From Paraphysomonas bandaiensis (Eukaryota; Chrysophyceae), in assembly GCA_965644295.1 (NCBI GenBank), contig CBFFRP010000090.1, positions 1 to 64,000 on the forward strand: a stretch of DNA of 64,000 nucleotides, in the 5' to 3' direction. A program made the position numbers and the translations under genes. The notes beneath the pieces are model-generated. The model did not search any database. It saw only the letters and a list, made by a program, of their open reading frames with translations, and was not told the origin of the DNA. Below, piece after piece: positions 1 to 12,760 of this stretch (its first letter is position 1; each line of letters opens with the position of its first letter).

Positions 1-48
1 ATAAATCAAGGTTTTTATATAAAAATTGGGACGTTTTTGCTTAAAGCT

Positions 49-146
49 TCGCCATTATATCACTACAACTACATTCCAGAGCTTTAAGCATATTCGCCAT
101 TATATCACTACAACTACATTCCAGAGCTTTAAGCATTGCCATTATA
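49..146. repeat. Short tandem repeat, about 45-bp unit, two copies plus a fragment
   Basis: A unit starting GCCATTATATCACTACAACT begins at 51 and again at 96 (45-bp period) and ends each time in GCTTTAAGCAT. A partial third copy starts near 138. It lies in AT-rich DNA with no coding signal. Confidence 0.8.
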
Positions 147-152
147 CATTAT

Positions 153-334
153 TATAAAAAAGTCATATAGATAACAAAGTAGATTTAATAAGTAGTTTTA
201 ATGGTAGAATCCCGGGGTTTTACAAACCTTATAAATTTAAATTATTTTTCATTTTAATTTTTCCCTCTCTCTATATCTACTATTAAATCTACTTATTAAA
301 TCTACTTTACTATCTATATTACTTTTTATTATAA
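153..334. mobile_element. MITE-like element with ~40-bp terminal inverted repeats
   Basis: The left end (about 153-195) and right end (about 287-334) are inverted copies of each other over roughly 40 bp with few mismatches, sharing the core AAAGTAGATTTAATAAGTAG in inverted form. The heptamer ACATTAT lies immediately outside both ends (146-152 and 335-341), as expected of a target-site duplication. The centre has no ORF. This fits a small non-autonomous DNA transposon; the superfamily cannot be assigned. Confidence 0.6.
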
Positions 335-569
335 ACATTATAAAAAATATATAAAGTTATTAATTTTATTTAAGAATATAAATAATATATAAAGTAATTA
401 AAAGTTATTAATAATATATAAAGTAATTAAAAATATATAAAGTTAAATTAGCAAAGAGAAGGAATTACAACCGAAGGTTGTAATTGGAAACACTCGAAGA
501 GAAGAGGCCCCTTGAGGGGCAGTGGGGTAGAAAAGAGGCTTGTCCTTCTTCCTCCCTCCCCGTTTTTTT

Positions 570-876
570 TATTGAACTACAACCAACTCCTACGTGCGTA
601 CTTGAAGTTTGGTAAAGCCAATCGCTAGTAGTTATCCTGTATTCTATGTAGCAATGAAATACAGAATATACATGACTACAGTATAGGAGTAGCTATTACA
701 AGTATACAAAGAAACTGAAAATATAGTAGCTGTTAAAGATATGATTTGTAGAACAGAATGTTGATGTTGGTGAATGACGTGGTTCCTAACTCATAGGGCT
801 ACAACATTATAAACTTACTATATCTCCTATAATATCAATCAGTCAATATTGCACTAACTATAAGCGTAAGTTAATA
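570..876 (+). repeat. Solo LTR of the copia element found at 31378-36556
   Basis: This 307-bp block matches both LTRs of the full-length copia element end to end, from TATTGAAC to TTAATA. I counted about five substitutions by eye (for example AAAGCCAATC for AAAGTCAATC, and TAAGCGTAAG for AAAGCGTAAA near the 3' end). No internal retrotransposon sequence adjoins it. The flanking pentamers (TTTTT left, GTCCT right) do not match, so no target-site duplication remains. Confidence 0.93.
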
Positions 877-1263
877 GTCCTCTCTCTGTGATCTTGGTGC
901 AGATAGGTTCCACCACTTTCTGGGCAGCATTCGTGATATTCAATAATTTTTTAGCTACATCTAGTATTCTGTAATATATTGAAACTCTGTCAGAGTTTTA
1001 TCTTCCAATGCATCAGGAAAATTGCACAAACCAAATGAAGTAGCATGCAAGCATGCAATCATTGTCATCGTTATGTGGTGTTAATGTGTTGTATGTGTAC
1101 AGTTTTGTAGTATTGTACGTCTCACAACCGTAGAGTTATTATAGAAATAAAGTTGATTGAGAGTTCATTGACGCAAACGATGGACTAGGAAACTTTAGTA
1201 ATGAGGAATTAGATTGCGCTGTATAATATTATTACGCTAGTAGTACATTGTACAAACATTATA
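877..1263. other. Intergenic, no gene seen
   Basis: AT-rich DNA between the solo LTR and the 3' end of the NUDT6-like gene. No ORF with recognisable similarity and no further repeat was seen. Confidence 0.5.
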
Positions 1264-2178
1264 CTAGCCATGATATATTTTAAAGGGTAGACTTCCTGCT
1301 AATGAATATTGCATTTCTGTTTCCGACAACACCTCGTTGTTTAATACCTTATCTATTAGAAGAGTACTCATTGGAGACGCCTGTTTCCTAAATGTTTCTA
1401 TCGGCATCCACATCGCCGCCTCTATCTCATCGTCAACAGTGATATCTCTCGTCGTCGCTTCCAGTAAACATACTGTATATATATTACTGCGGCCAAAATT
1501 CTGATTGTGGGTGTGACGAAACGATATGACTTTACTGAACTTAGCATTAACACCGGTTTCTTCCCACACCTCTCGAACTATAGCATCTCCAAAGTCCTCC
1601 CCAAGATCTACGTATCCACCAGGAAATTTCCAGATTTTATTATGAGGGGGGCGCTCTTTCACTACCAGTAGTTCATTCCCAGATACAACGATACCACCCA
1701 CACCACAGTGGTGGGTTGCATAGGTCGGGATTCTGGAGTTGCCCTCAGCTAACCATAGGGTCAACACGGCATTGGTACCTTCTGCATGATGGTATTGAAA
1801 TCCACAGTCTCTATACATCATAAGTTATCATACCGATCAATAAGCACGACATATGCATAATAACCTTGATGGTGCCAAGTACTGACAGTGAGAGAGAGGA
1901 ACATGTAACGTAACTGAGCTCTTCTTATGTTCCCTTAATTGAGATAGCGTGTTATCTAGAAGCGTTTCAAATTCAGTGGCATCCAGTGCAAGTGATCCGG
2001 CCTAAAACATATAGAAGAGTTAGATGTTATCATGCAGTCATCGTCACTTTACGTCTATAACTGCAGCGTTGTACGGTGAATCCTTATACGGAAGGACACT
2101 TGACGACGATGCACTTGCAAAAGATCTCGCATGTCTTAAAAGTCCTAATGTCCTGGACCCACATATATATTTGATCAT
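1264..2178 (-). CDS. NUDT6: NUDT6-like (GFG family) Nudix hydrolase, probably mitochondrial
   Basis: Model: complement of exons 1264-1810, 1865-2001 and 2053-2178 (269 aa), with introns of 54 and 51 bp. The Nudix box is complete in exon 3: G-x5-E-x7-REVWEETGV, within GYVDLGEDFGDAIVREVWEE. Upstream, GFQYHHAEG and YATHHCGVGG are the conserved N-terminal signatures of the NUDT6/plant NUDT2-8-10 group, and exon 2 supplies the preceding F-x3-L-x3-L ... VTLHVP segment, which is why I extended past the long ORF. The chosen ATG (2176-2178) begins a stretch rich in Arg, Ser and Ala with no acidic residue for about 31 aa, typical of a mitochondrial presequence. The family hydrolyses nucleoside diphosphates linked to another moiety; the substrate here is unknown. 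It shares a 3' side with the solo LTR. Confidence 0.88.
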
Positions 2179-3695
2179 GGTGAACGCAGCATTAGTAGAA
2201 TTTATTGAGGCTCTCATATAGCGCCCTGTACATATAGCTACAATCATTCGAGCAGTACGATGGAGATGTACATCTATACAATGGAGCAGTACGCACATAC
2301 ATAGGTACATACATCGTATCGGCATCCTGTGTATATTTTTGTTCACATATGCCTCTAATATTGAGACAACAATGATGTGTATTACTGCCGTAGTTGTATG
2401 TAAGTAATATAGAGTATATTTGCTTCAATATATTTCCGAAAACTTAGATGCATACGATAGGTACATACATAGATACATGGTGCATTCTGTCCATGGACTG
2501 ACACTTAGTTGTTAAGGTTTCGTCTTTTAATCTCTATCGTATCAGAGGCAGGACGCGTACACTCTCGCTGCACCAGACACTGACAAACTCTTCTTCCATA
2601 TAGTGATATAGGGGAGTCTATCTTCATACTGACACTCCTTTAGACGCATATAGTTGTTAACACAAGCGAACAATAGTGGCAGTGGTTCACTCTGAGGAGA
2701 TGATTTCTTCTCGTATATACTGCTGAAAGATGTCCGTCATATAATCGTTATCAACGACGGTATTTTATCTTTACGTCAAGAGAATTGCGGGACAGAATCG
2801 GAATAGTGCGACATCTATACAGTAGAAGCAAAGACAATAAGGATGAAGTGATTGTGTTTATAGTGAAAGTGTAAAACTTCACTTATGTATGTTATAAGGT
2901 ATCTTACGCACTATGTGTATTATACATCGTATTGTACTATCCACCCTCGTATCGTATCATCCACACGATGTACTAGCGTGGTGTTTAGTGTTTTGTCAAT
3001 AATAATCACATTATGACCTCACTCTCAATCAGTTTTTGTTGTTAGATTTCACATTCCAACTATAATACATCCTGATATATTTTGAAGAGTTTCACATTAC
3101 ATATCTGAGCGATGAAATATACATCATATATCATATTACTCTCATTACTAATATAACTTTGTATATATATACATACATACGTAATGCGTACTATTTACTG
3201 AGTACAAAGTCATACTGTAATGTATTAGCTATAGATGATAAGGTACTAGAAACTGATAACAATGGTTGTTAGAAGGTTAGAACTGTAATGCCTTTTGTTT
3301 GTAAGACCTAGCTTTTAAGTTGCAACTTATGGGCTAATATTTAACTTGTTAACTTCTAACCGGCCTGCAACACAAACCAAATAAGTATTTTGGAATTCCT
3401 ACTAATGATAGTAGGAGTAGAGTGAAGCCCAAGTTCAGATATATATATAAATATCGCTTTGAGTTATATCCTAAATAAAAAATAGCAGCTAGTAAGATAT
3501 GTATTATTAATCACATACAATATTATGAGAAGACGCAGACCAATATACATTTAAGTATACTTTGCCCATGTGAATATCACCGGATACACAAGCAAGTATC
3601 ATCCAACAATCATGTCACCGCAGAATATATTATTGAACAAAAATATTTACAATAGATATCATTATATATATACCACTAGTGTGAGAACACCCCAC
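2179..3695. other. Intergenic region 5' of the NUDT6-like gene
   Basis: About 1.5 kb between the NUDT6-like start and the end of the next minus-strand gene. It contains scattered CATACATA tracts (near 2295, 2465 and 3170), like other 5' regions here. A short coding-like stretch at 2542-2740 is listed separately; otherwise nothing is recognised. Confidence 0.5.
2542..2740 (-). other. Possible small gene or relic, frame interrupted
   Basis: On the minus strand an ATG at 2738-2740 opens a 17-codon frame (MTDIFQQYIREEIISSE) ending at a TGA. One base out of phase, a coding-like 50-aa stretch continues to the TGA at 2542-2544 and contains a C-x9-C pair (CVNNYMRLKEC). A single frameshift would join them, and no normal-length intron does. 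It may be a small twin-cysteine protein, a relic, or chance. No family recognised. Confidence 0.2.
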
Positions 3696-5479
3696 TCACA
3701 AAAATGACAGCAGGTCAGTGAGTTCTTTACTGAACTCTGACATCAAAGACCTGGATTCTTCTTCCGTCAATGTCGAATTATCTATCAATAAGTTGTTGAA
3801 GTCCACGTGCTTCGGAGGATCTCTTGGACCAGATGACTTCGGTCTGATAGGATCCAGTGGGACAAAGTTTCTCTCAGAACGCCACTTCTCCACAAATCCA
3901 CCCATTGTCTCACAAAATGGAATTTCCTCATCAAAAACAACAGACCCCTTGGGCATATGGAGATCTTGCTGTGCTCCCTTGAGTGCTACGGCCGCCTTGC
4001 TGGTTGCTCGGTGCTTAGGTCGACTGCGACTAATCCGCTGGGCCTGCTCTTGGGCCGCAGCAGAAGTGACGGAAAAAGCACTGCCTCTTGTAGATTCCCC
4101 TCTGCCAATCACACGGCGGGGCGGCGGAACTTCATCATCGGGCTCAGGAATCACCAGAGGGCGGCGCTGCTGCATATCCAATGCACCCATTGTGTAGTCC
4201 TTTGGTCGGTACTTTGCTTTGTCACGATGAGAGGTCTTCAGTAGCACAGAGTCCACAGATGAGGTACTCAACATGTCTCCTACGCATAAGATTTACATTC
4301 ATTAAAATAGCTTATAGCGTTATTTCACCGATGCTAGGACTCTTCTTGGACGACCGCAAAGAGTGATTGGTAGAATCTGTATCAAGGAATTCCGAAACAA
4401 CCTCATCATAAGAAACACGCCCCTCCCGGTGTTCACCATGGGTAGAAAGATGAACTGTTTGAGGAGATTGCATTCCACTGTGAGCTACCGGTCGACCTAT
4501 GGTAGACCCAGCCGAAGAACGACTCCAAGTACTTCTTGACTGTAAATCTGATGCAGGTAGCTGTGAAAAAAATATCAGTTACTATTTAGCACTAAAGCAA
4601 GTCATAAAAGATGCATTACTAGAGTACCTGTGAATGGGGTCGAGAGCAGCGGATAGGAGAAGTATATCCTGGTCCGTAGAAAAGCTCCTCCTCCCCGCTG
4701 GAGATAGCAGCTTCTTCCGCAGCTTGATACAAGAGAGAGCGTTGCTCCAATTCACGTGCCCGAGATTCCTGGTCCCTTCTGACATGGTTACGCCCTGTAC
4801 TCTTGAATGGCAACTGATGGGACCCCGGCGACATTTCCTTCGATTGAAGGTCCGTTTCATAGTACCCCGGGTGAAACCACTCTGGCAGAGAGCTCTTCGG
4901 ATGATTACCTTTCCCGTATCGACCATCTTTCGTCACCAACGTTCTGTCGTTCCTAAAAGAAGTGTTCGCTCCATTATAGTTTTTGACCACACGTATAACC
5001 TCCCCTTCCGGTCTACTTCCTAGAAAAAAAGATGGACCCGGCTCTTTTTGTCTCTTCGATGCCCTAAACTGCTCTAATGACTTGCCTTCCAAATGATGTC
5101 GGGAATTCGGGCGCTTCAAATTCTCCATCAATGTAGTGTGACCTGCGTTGTTGTATAAGAATTACCATAGTAGCAAACAGTCAAGTAAAACTTCCCCCTC
5201 ACCACTTTTTTTCTGCAAAAGAGATTTGTGCTTCTGATATTTAAGTATTTTTACTTCTCGCAGAGTCGGTAGTCTCTTAGCAACATCATATCGGAGTAAC
5301 TTATCCATCTTCTCGTGCCACGCAACCTTATCGCGTAGTTCTGCATCCTCAGCAGGCTCATTGTGCATCATTAACTCTAGGCGATGCAGTTTCTTCCCTG
5401 CTTTTTTAATAGATGATCCGACAATATCGAGCATGAGCTCTTGTCGGTCCAGTGAGTCTGTTACGTGAGATACAAGCAT
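3696..5479 (-). CDS. Unrecognised 535-aa protein, four exons
   Basis: Model: complement of exons 3696-4279, 4329-4560, 4628-5142 and 5203-5479, with introns of 49, 67 and 60 bp; all junctions keep frame. The start is the first ATG after the upstream microsatellite (5477-5479). Residues ~1-95 are charged and helix-prone (SSIKKAGKKLHRLELMMHNE, then a Lys/Arg-rich stretch) and could form a coiled coil. The middle (~95-330) is polar, Ser/Arg/Glu-rich and probably disordered. The last ~100 residues look most ordered (FDEEIPFCETMGGFVEKWRS) and end in an acidic/hydrophobic helix (MSEFSKELTDLLSFL). I know no family for it. It is head-to-head with galactokinase across a (CATA)n array. Confidence 0.72.
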
Positions 5480-5622
5480 GATTACTTCCCAATGGTACAG
5501 CTCAACAGTATATCTTTCTATTATTTGTTTCGTGGAATTGGCGACATAGATACGATTGTGATAACAAGAGATGCAGAGAACTGTGCGTGGACAGAATGTA
5601 ACAACATGAAAACAGAATGCTG

Positions 5623-5922
5623 CATATACATACATACATACATACATACATACGTACATACATACATACATACATACATACATACATACATACATACATA
5701 CATACATACATACATACATACATACATACATACATACATACATACATACATACATACATACATACATACATACATACATACATACATACATACATACATA
5801 CATACATACATACATACATACATACATACATACATACATACATACATACATACATACATACATACATACATACATACATACATACATACATACATACATA
5901 CATACATACACACATACATACA
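5623..5922. repeat. (CATA)n tetranucleotide microsatellite, ~300 bp
   Basis: Almost pure CATA repeats with a few point interruptions (CATACGTA near 5650, CACACATA near 5908). The array sits in the 530-bp gap between two divergent start codons (5477 and 6009). Long Tyr-Val-Cys-Met or Ile-His-Thr-Tyr frames through it are translation artefacts. Confidence 0.97.
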
Positions 5923-6002
5923 GTGTGTTGAGGATCTCTACATATGCAGATCTCTGAATGAGGAGATATGAAGTGAAGGCTTTTACCATACTGTAATAAT
6001 AA

Positions 6003-7665
<1,663 letters not shown>

Positions 7666-8697
7666 GCATATGTTTAGTATATCTGAAGCCTGGTTATGAT
7701 TTCATAACATATGTGAAGTGAGATTGTGTGCCCTATTATTTATACTAATAAATCACAATCTTTAATACTTAACGCGCCTTGGTAATATACAGGTCTTCTA
7801 TAATCCTCTGGCTATTGCTATACGAAAACCGAAGAAACTGAGACTGTGGAGATTTTCTTTTCGCGAGCAATTAGAAGCTGTAGTTCTAGGTATTTGAATT
7901 ATAACCGTAACTCAACGAATACAGCAGCAGTTGACTGTATTATATGATAGTTAAACTAATAATATGATAGTTAGTGTAGTAATGAAACTGAAATATATTG
8001 ACTGTACAAGATAGTGACAACATAAGATCGTACTAGAAACTAGAAAACGTAAAGAGTTGGTGAATGATGTGTGATCCTCTAAGTTCTAAGTTTCATAACT
8101 ACTAATATAACCATTAAACCTGCTAATAACGTCAATTTCCAACCGTTACCGTTCCTTATAAATCATGAGAACTGAGGTACATCACAGTAGGGTTCTGTAC
8201 TTTATATATTTCATACTGAACTATTTAATGCCAAGTCTACAGTGTATTTACTATTTATCGCATGGAGTCCTATAGTGATTATGTAGTGGAGTGTCATTAC
8301 ACTATAGTGGCCACATTGTCAAGACTGAGAAATATCAGGCTATGTGTAATAAATCATCCAACTATATAATAATATGTTTAAGCATATAACAAATAATCTT
8401 TAAGTAGTCTGGATAAATGATAAAGAAAAAGTTTTAAGCGCAATATAGTAGTAGTTTACCACCTAAGATTCCACTACCACTAGTGGTAAATTAAACGACT
8501 CCCAAGCATATCTCATAGATTAAACACTCTGAAAAGAAAGTAATTATGACTCTATATTAATCTACGTTGGACATTTATATATAATAGACATTTATTTCAA
8601 GACACTAAAATTTGTGGGTATTTTTCGTCTCCCATAATACTCCAACCTTACATGATATTTGCACACATCTATGACAACGAAAGCCCATAATGTACTA
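7666..8697. other. Convergent 3' intergenic region
   Basis: About 1 kb between the ends of galactokinase (+) and the LRR gene (-). AT-rich, no ORF of interest. It contains one copy (about 7840-8060) of a dispersed repeat also seen at about 14180-14360. Confidence 0.5.
7840..8060 (+). repeat. Dispersed repeat family 1, copy 1
   Basis: Diverged similarity to 14180-14360: ordered blocks such as GAGCAATTAGAAGCTGT/GAGCAATTGAAAGCTGT, AGGTATTTGAAT/AGGTATTTAAAT, and AATGAAACTGAAATATATT/AGTGAAACTGCAATATATT, followed by a shared AAGATCGT word. Edges are uncertain. No coding capacity; nature unknown. Confidence 0.6.
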
Positions 8698-10784
8698 CTA
8701 TGTTGTATCTATAGATGTGTCGGCCTTACGACCCTTTAAAGTTGATAAAATCGTCTTATTCGTGAGATGATCACTTGGAAATATTTCAAATATTTCTAAG
8801 CACAATGGGTGTGTTAAATCTATACCACGAATGCTGAAGAAATGATTACAACATACTTCGTGATATAAAGAAATCACAACTTCGTACCTCGTCAGGGAAA
8901 GCAACTCACATCGTTTCAGGCTTTGGCATATACACCTCAGACCATCCTGTCCAATGTTATTACCTTCAACACTGCAAAAATACGGTGGTGATAAAACAAC
9001 TTAAACGACTTATGTATATTGTACTACCTAATATGTTTCAAACTAAAATTGAACTCTATAATACCACCTAACCCCATGCACCCATCGTCCCCTAAACTGT
9101 TCCCATTGAGACTGTTTTAAAATAAAATTATTCAAAGTAAAATCAGAGAAATACATACTCCAAATGCTCTATAGCGTCGTTTCGTTGAAGTATCTCGCAA
9201 AATTCTTTACAACCCTGTGGGCCCACATTGCAGCCATTAACACTTACGCAAACATAAGTTCCTTAAGATAAGAAAATAATATCACAATAACCTTAGACTA
9301 GTTAAACTATGGTTCCCTTCAAGGCCTTTAGCGAGCTCTCTCGCTCCTTCTGCGTATATTGGATTCCGACCCACACTGCAATTTAGAAATTTAAATTAAA
9401 TAAAGCGCGAAAATAAAAGGAAGAGAAACAAATAGGCGTAGTGTAGGTTAAAATTACTTGAGTGTTGATAGAGTCGTGTTTAGCTGCAGAGCGGCGGCAA
9501 TAGCTCGACATCCCGCTGCCCCAATTCGATTATACTTGAGACTGAATGTAGTCAAATCAGAAAAAACTACTTAAAGTAATATAACTGCAGTAAATGTACG
9601 ATAGTTCACTTGCGTACATGAGTGTGGTAATAACGAAAATTTACAATGCATATAGAACCACGTACTCCAAAGTAGTTAGCGTGGAGTTTCTCCCAAGAGC
9701 TTCTGCTATGACAATACAGCCATCATTGCCAATTTCATTTTCACCCAGCCTGCATATTTTCACAATGAGATATGCTATTGAGAGTTGTAGATGAAGCAAG
9801 CAGATATGAAGCACGTGAGCCTTACAATAGAGTCGTGAGTGATGCTTGGTAATTGCAGATATACTCCGCGAATGCAACTCCTCCGTCGTGGCCAATGGCA
9901 TTGTAGCTGATACTGGATATATATTAGCCATGCGTAAACATAACATCGCTCATTACTCAAGGGTTCTAAGGGTGTAATTAGTTTGTAGGGCTCTTGACAG
10001 GGCTATCGCATTTGTCGGTCCCAATGAATTACAACGTAGACTGCAATACAGAAGTAAATCATCAGCGTACATCTTCAGCTACATGGCTCACCCAAGTTCC
10101 TCTAAAGTAGTATTTTGACGCAGAATATCAGTAATAGCAAGCAACGGCAAAGGCCCAATATTTTTGCCTCTCAGACTGTAAGTTGAGTCACAGATGAAGG
10201 CAAACCATTAAGAAGGAGTGAACTCACTCTATAGATGTCCTATCTCCAAATAGCTTTATATAGAGCGATTTGTTATTTTGTATCAAACAATTCTGAATGG
10301 TTCTGATGTGTGTTTCTGGAATAGGATTGTTGTGCAGCCTGTATCGTCATATGAATATATGCTGTTATCATGTAACTGTTCTTACTTTATATCAATGAGA
10401 GTGGAGTTTATCTTAAGAACATCTATGAGAGACTCAGCTCCCTGTTCGCCTATGAGGTTATCGCTAAGGCTGTAAGATACAGTTACACTCAGTGAGAGTC
10501 ACAGTCGATCATTACTCAATCGACTTCAGATAGTTGTTAGTCCGCAGTGCATGAGCTATGGCCCCCGCCTCACTGTCACCGATCTGCTTTCCTCTTAAAC
10601 TATAGCACAGCATACACGTGAATACACAGCATGTATATATATACAGGACCCTATAGACTATACAGGACCCTGTAGAGGACCCTATAGAGGACCCTTACCT
10701 CAGAGACGGAGATTTCTTAGTATTTACTACTTGAATATAGTACCGCAGCTCGTTGAGGAAGAGAACTGAGGCAATCGCTCCCAT
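8698..10784 (-). CDS. Leucine-rich-repeat (RNI/NLRC3-like) protein, 13 exons
   Basis: Model: complement of exons 8698-8833, 8888-8971, 9159-9242, 9292-9375, 9458-9541, 9666-9749, 9826-9912, 9957-10040, 10092-10175, 10228-10338, 10386-10469, 10516-10599 and 10699-10784 (391 aa). Nine of the eleven internal exons are exactly 84 nt (the others 87 and 111), each starts in the same phase, and each encodes one ribonuclease-inhibitor-type repeat of 28 residues. Examples are LRGKQIGDSEAGAIAHALRT and LKYNRIGAAGCRAIAAALQL. The last exon encodes a C-terminal cap. No NACHT, kinase or other domain is visible. The ATG at 10782-10784 starts inside a partial repeat, so an upstream exon may be missing. Such proteins are binding scaffolds; the partner is unknown. 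Confidence 0.85.
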
Positions 10785-11479
10785 TGCATTCCAAGATAAT
10801 GAGATAGTGTGGTCGACACACGCATCTGTGTGTATATCTACAGGAGGACTCGATCTAGGAGTGTACGTATATATGAATATACATGCATGCGCACATCTGT
10901 TATATACCGTAGACTACACACCGTATACCACATAGAAGTCACTTGCTGTTACAGAGTGCCGAGCATCACTCCAACCATCACACATTGCACTGACATGATG
11001 TGTCGCTATACCATACTATAATAAATCGCTAGATAGCAATGGACGTCTTATGGAACACAATTACAGAGCGAACACTAACCTAGCTGAGCTGCAAACCACA
11101 GAATCGTACTATATAGTAGAACAGGGTATAATGTATAATCATCTTCAGAGGCGACATTTTATAATACGCTAAAATATTTCGTTCTGACATCAAACTTACT
11201 ATTAAAGAATAGCATTCAGAAGTGTTTTTAATATAACATTTTAACTTTCTCAATTTTATGCCTTCAACAATTTTATTTAGCTATCTCGTTGTTAAAAGAG
11301 CACTATACGAGCGGAATAAAAAAAACAAATAATTTCTTACTACTTTGTGTGTTCATATTGCATATTCCAACTTTCACATGCAATTACACTGAAAAATATT
11401 TAGCAAATTGGTATCTACCGTGTATCCCAGTTTTATCAGTATATAAATTTAACATGTAAAATAAAGTATTGAACAATGT
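10785..11479. other. Intergenic, no gene seen
   Basis: Between the LRR gene start and the kinase relic. Near 10620-10690 there is a small repetition of GGACCCTATAGA-type words, and near 10860 a GTACGTATATATGAATATAC stretch like other 5' regions. No supported gene. Confidence 0.45.
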
Positions 11480-12760
11480 TGAAGCTTTAGTAGAGCTCTA
11501 TTTTCTGTTGCTGTTGTGCGCTTCGTTTTTTTCAAGTTTACATATTCCGCCAACTCCTCCTGACTACTTGCCGAGACAATAAATGTATGAGACATGAGTT
11601 TCTCCGCACTTGCCCTGGCGGATGGACTGACGACAAGGCAATTGGATAGAAAGTACTGCAGGGAGCGTGGCCCCTTAAACGGATCTTTAACCGTAGGTAC
11701 ATCATAAATAAAGGGCGCTAATGCAGTAGAGGTCGGTCATTTTAGTAAGAGTAATCCAAGACTCCATATGTTCACCTACCAAATGTAAGAACAACAGTGG
11801 AAGTAATCGTGAACGAAGCATGTATACACTCCAATGTTCTATATATAAAAATATCGTCATGATACAGCTCAATCACTAAAAACAGAAGTAGCGCATACAT
11901 AAATTATACCTTATCACAATAGCATATACCACGGATCAGTTCGGGTGTCACCCAATATAGTGTGCCAACAACAGAACTTATCTTCGACTGGTCTCGTGCT
12001 AAAATGACAGCAAACCTAAGTTCTGCCATTTTCACTTCACCAATGTATTCCACCTAGACATGTTTCAAATGCGCACAAAAGAGTACATTCGTCCCAGTCA
12101 TTTATGACCAACACGGTATTGTCGTTACCCATTACCCTGAAGGCCTAGAAAATAGTCAACAACACCAACTTACCAAGACATTATCACTTTTAATATCTCT
12201 GTGAATTCTGTGTAAACAACGACTCAGCTGCATACGACAGACATGCGCCACATATGCCACTGGATAGTTGACCCGTGTGTCGAGGCAGCTTCTGACGGAA
12301 GAGACGGAAACAAATCACAATCTAAACACCACTTCCTCCTAAAACTCAACGATGTTTCATTCGTTAGGTCACATATTGACTGTAATCCCATCTCATTTGT
12401 TAGATCAGCAAGCTGAGTTGACAATGCCTGATGAAGCTTGACCCATTTCCGAAATAAAGGAGCATAGCTCTCCTATTTGATCATTGCGACCTTAGTTATA
12501 TCACGACTAATATCATCCATCTTAGGTATATGGGCAGTCCTAAAATCTCCAGAGGGCATACTGATGGATCCCTCCTCAATGGGCTGTTCTCTCGTATTTA
12601 GATAACGGGGGCATTCAGAACAATTCTCGTCGGCTCTGGCATACCCTGTGAATATATGGAGTGAAATTTGTTTAAAATAGTGAACATCACTGATACTTAC
12701 CTCAAATCCTGTCGAGGTGTTGGATGTGCCGATATCCATAAGAAAAGGATCCGAGTCCTT
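11480..12760 (-). pseudogene. Decayed STE20/PAK-type protein kinase
   Basis: Kinase landmarks run in order on the minus strand: glycine loop SFISEMGQASSGIV (near 12440), an AYV-x3-CR helix, an intact HRDIKSDNVL catalytic loop (near 12190) followed by a good GTAAGT donor, KMAELRFAVIL where KLADFGFA is expected, VVGTLYWVTPELIRG, IWSLGLLLLK, and a C-lobe end with SPSARASAEKLMSHTF. HRDIKSDN plus VGT-x-YW is typical of PAK kinases. Breaks: the DFG triad reads ELR, a TGA follows shortly after the glycine loop, another TGA follows IWSLGLLLLK, and much of the N-lobe cannot be read in one frame. Best explained as a pseudogene; an expressed pseudokinase with unusual splicing is less likely. Confidence 0.72.

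Noticed and set aside
5142-5202. Splitting the unrecognised gene at 5128 into two genes
   Set aside because: A 60-bp intron with GTGAGG donor and CGCAG acceptor joins the frames exactly, and the gap is too short for a promoter.
9594-9794. Plus-strand 66-aa ORF
   Set aside because: It is antisense to an LRR exon with full family consensus on the minus strand.
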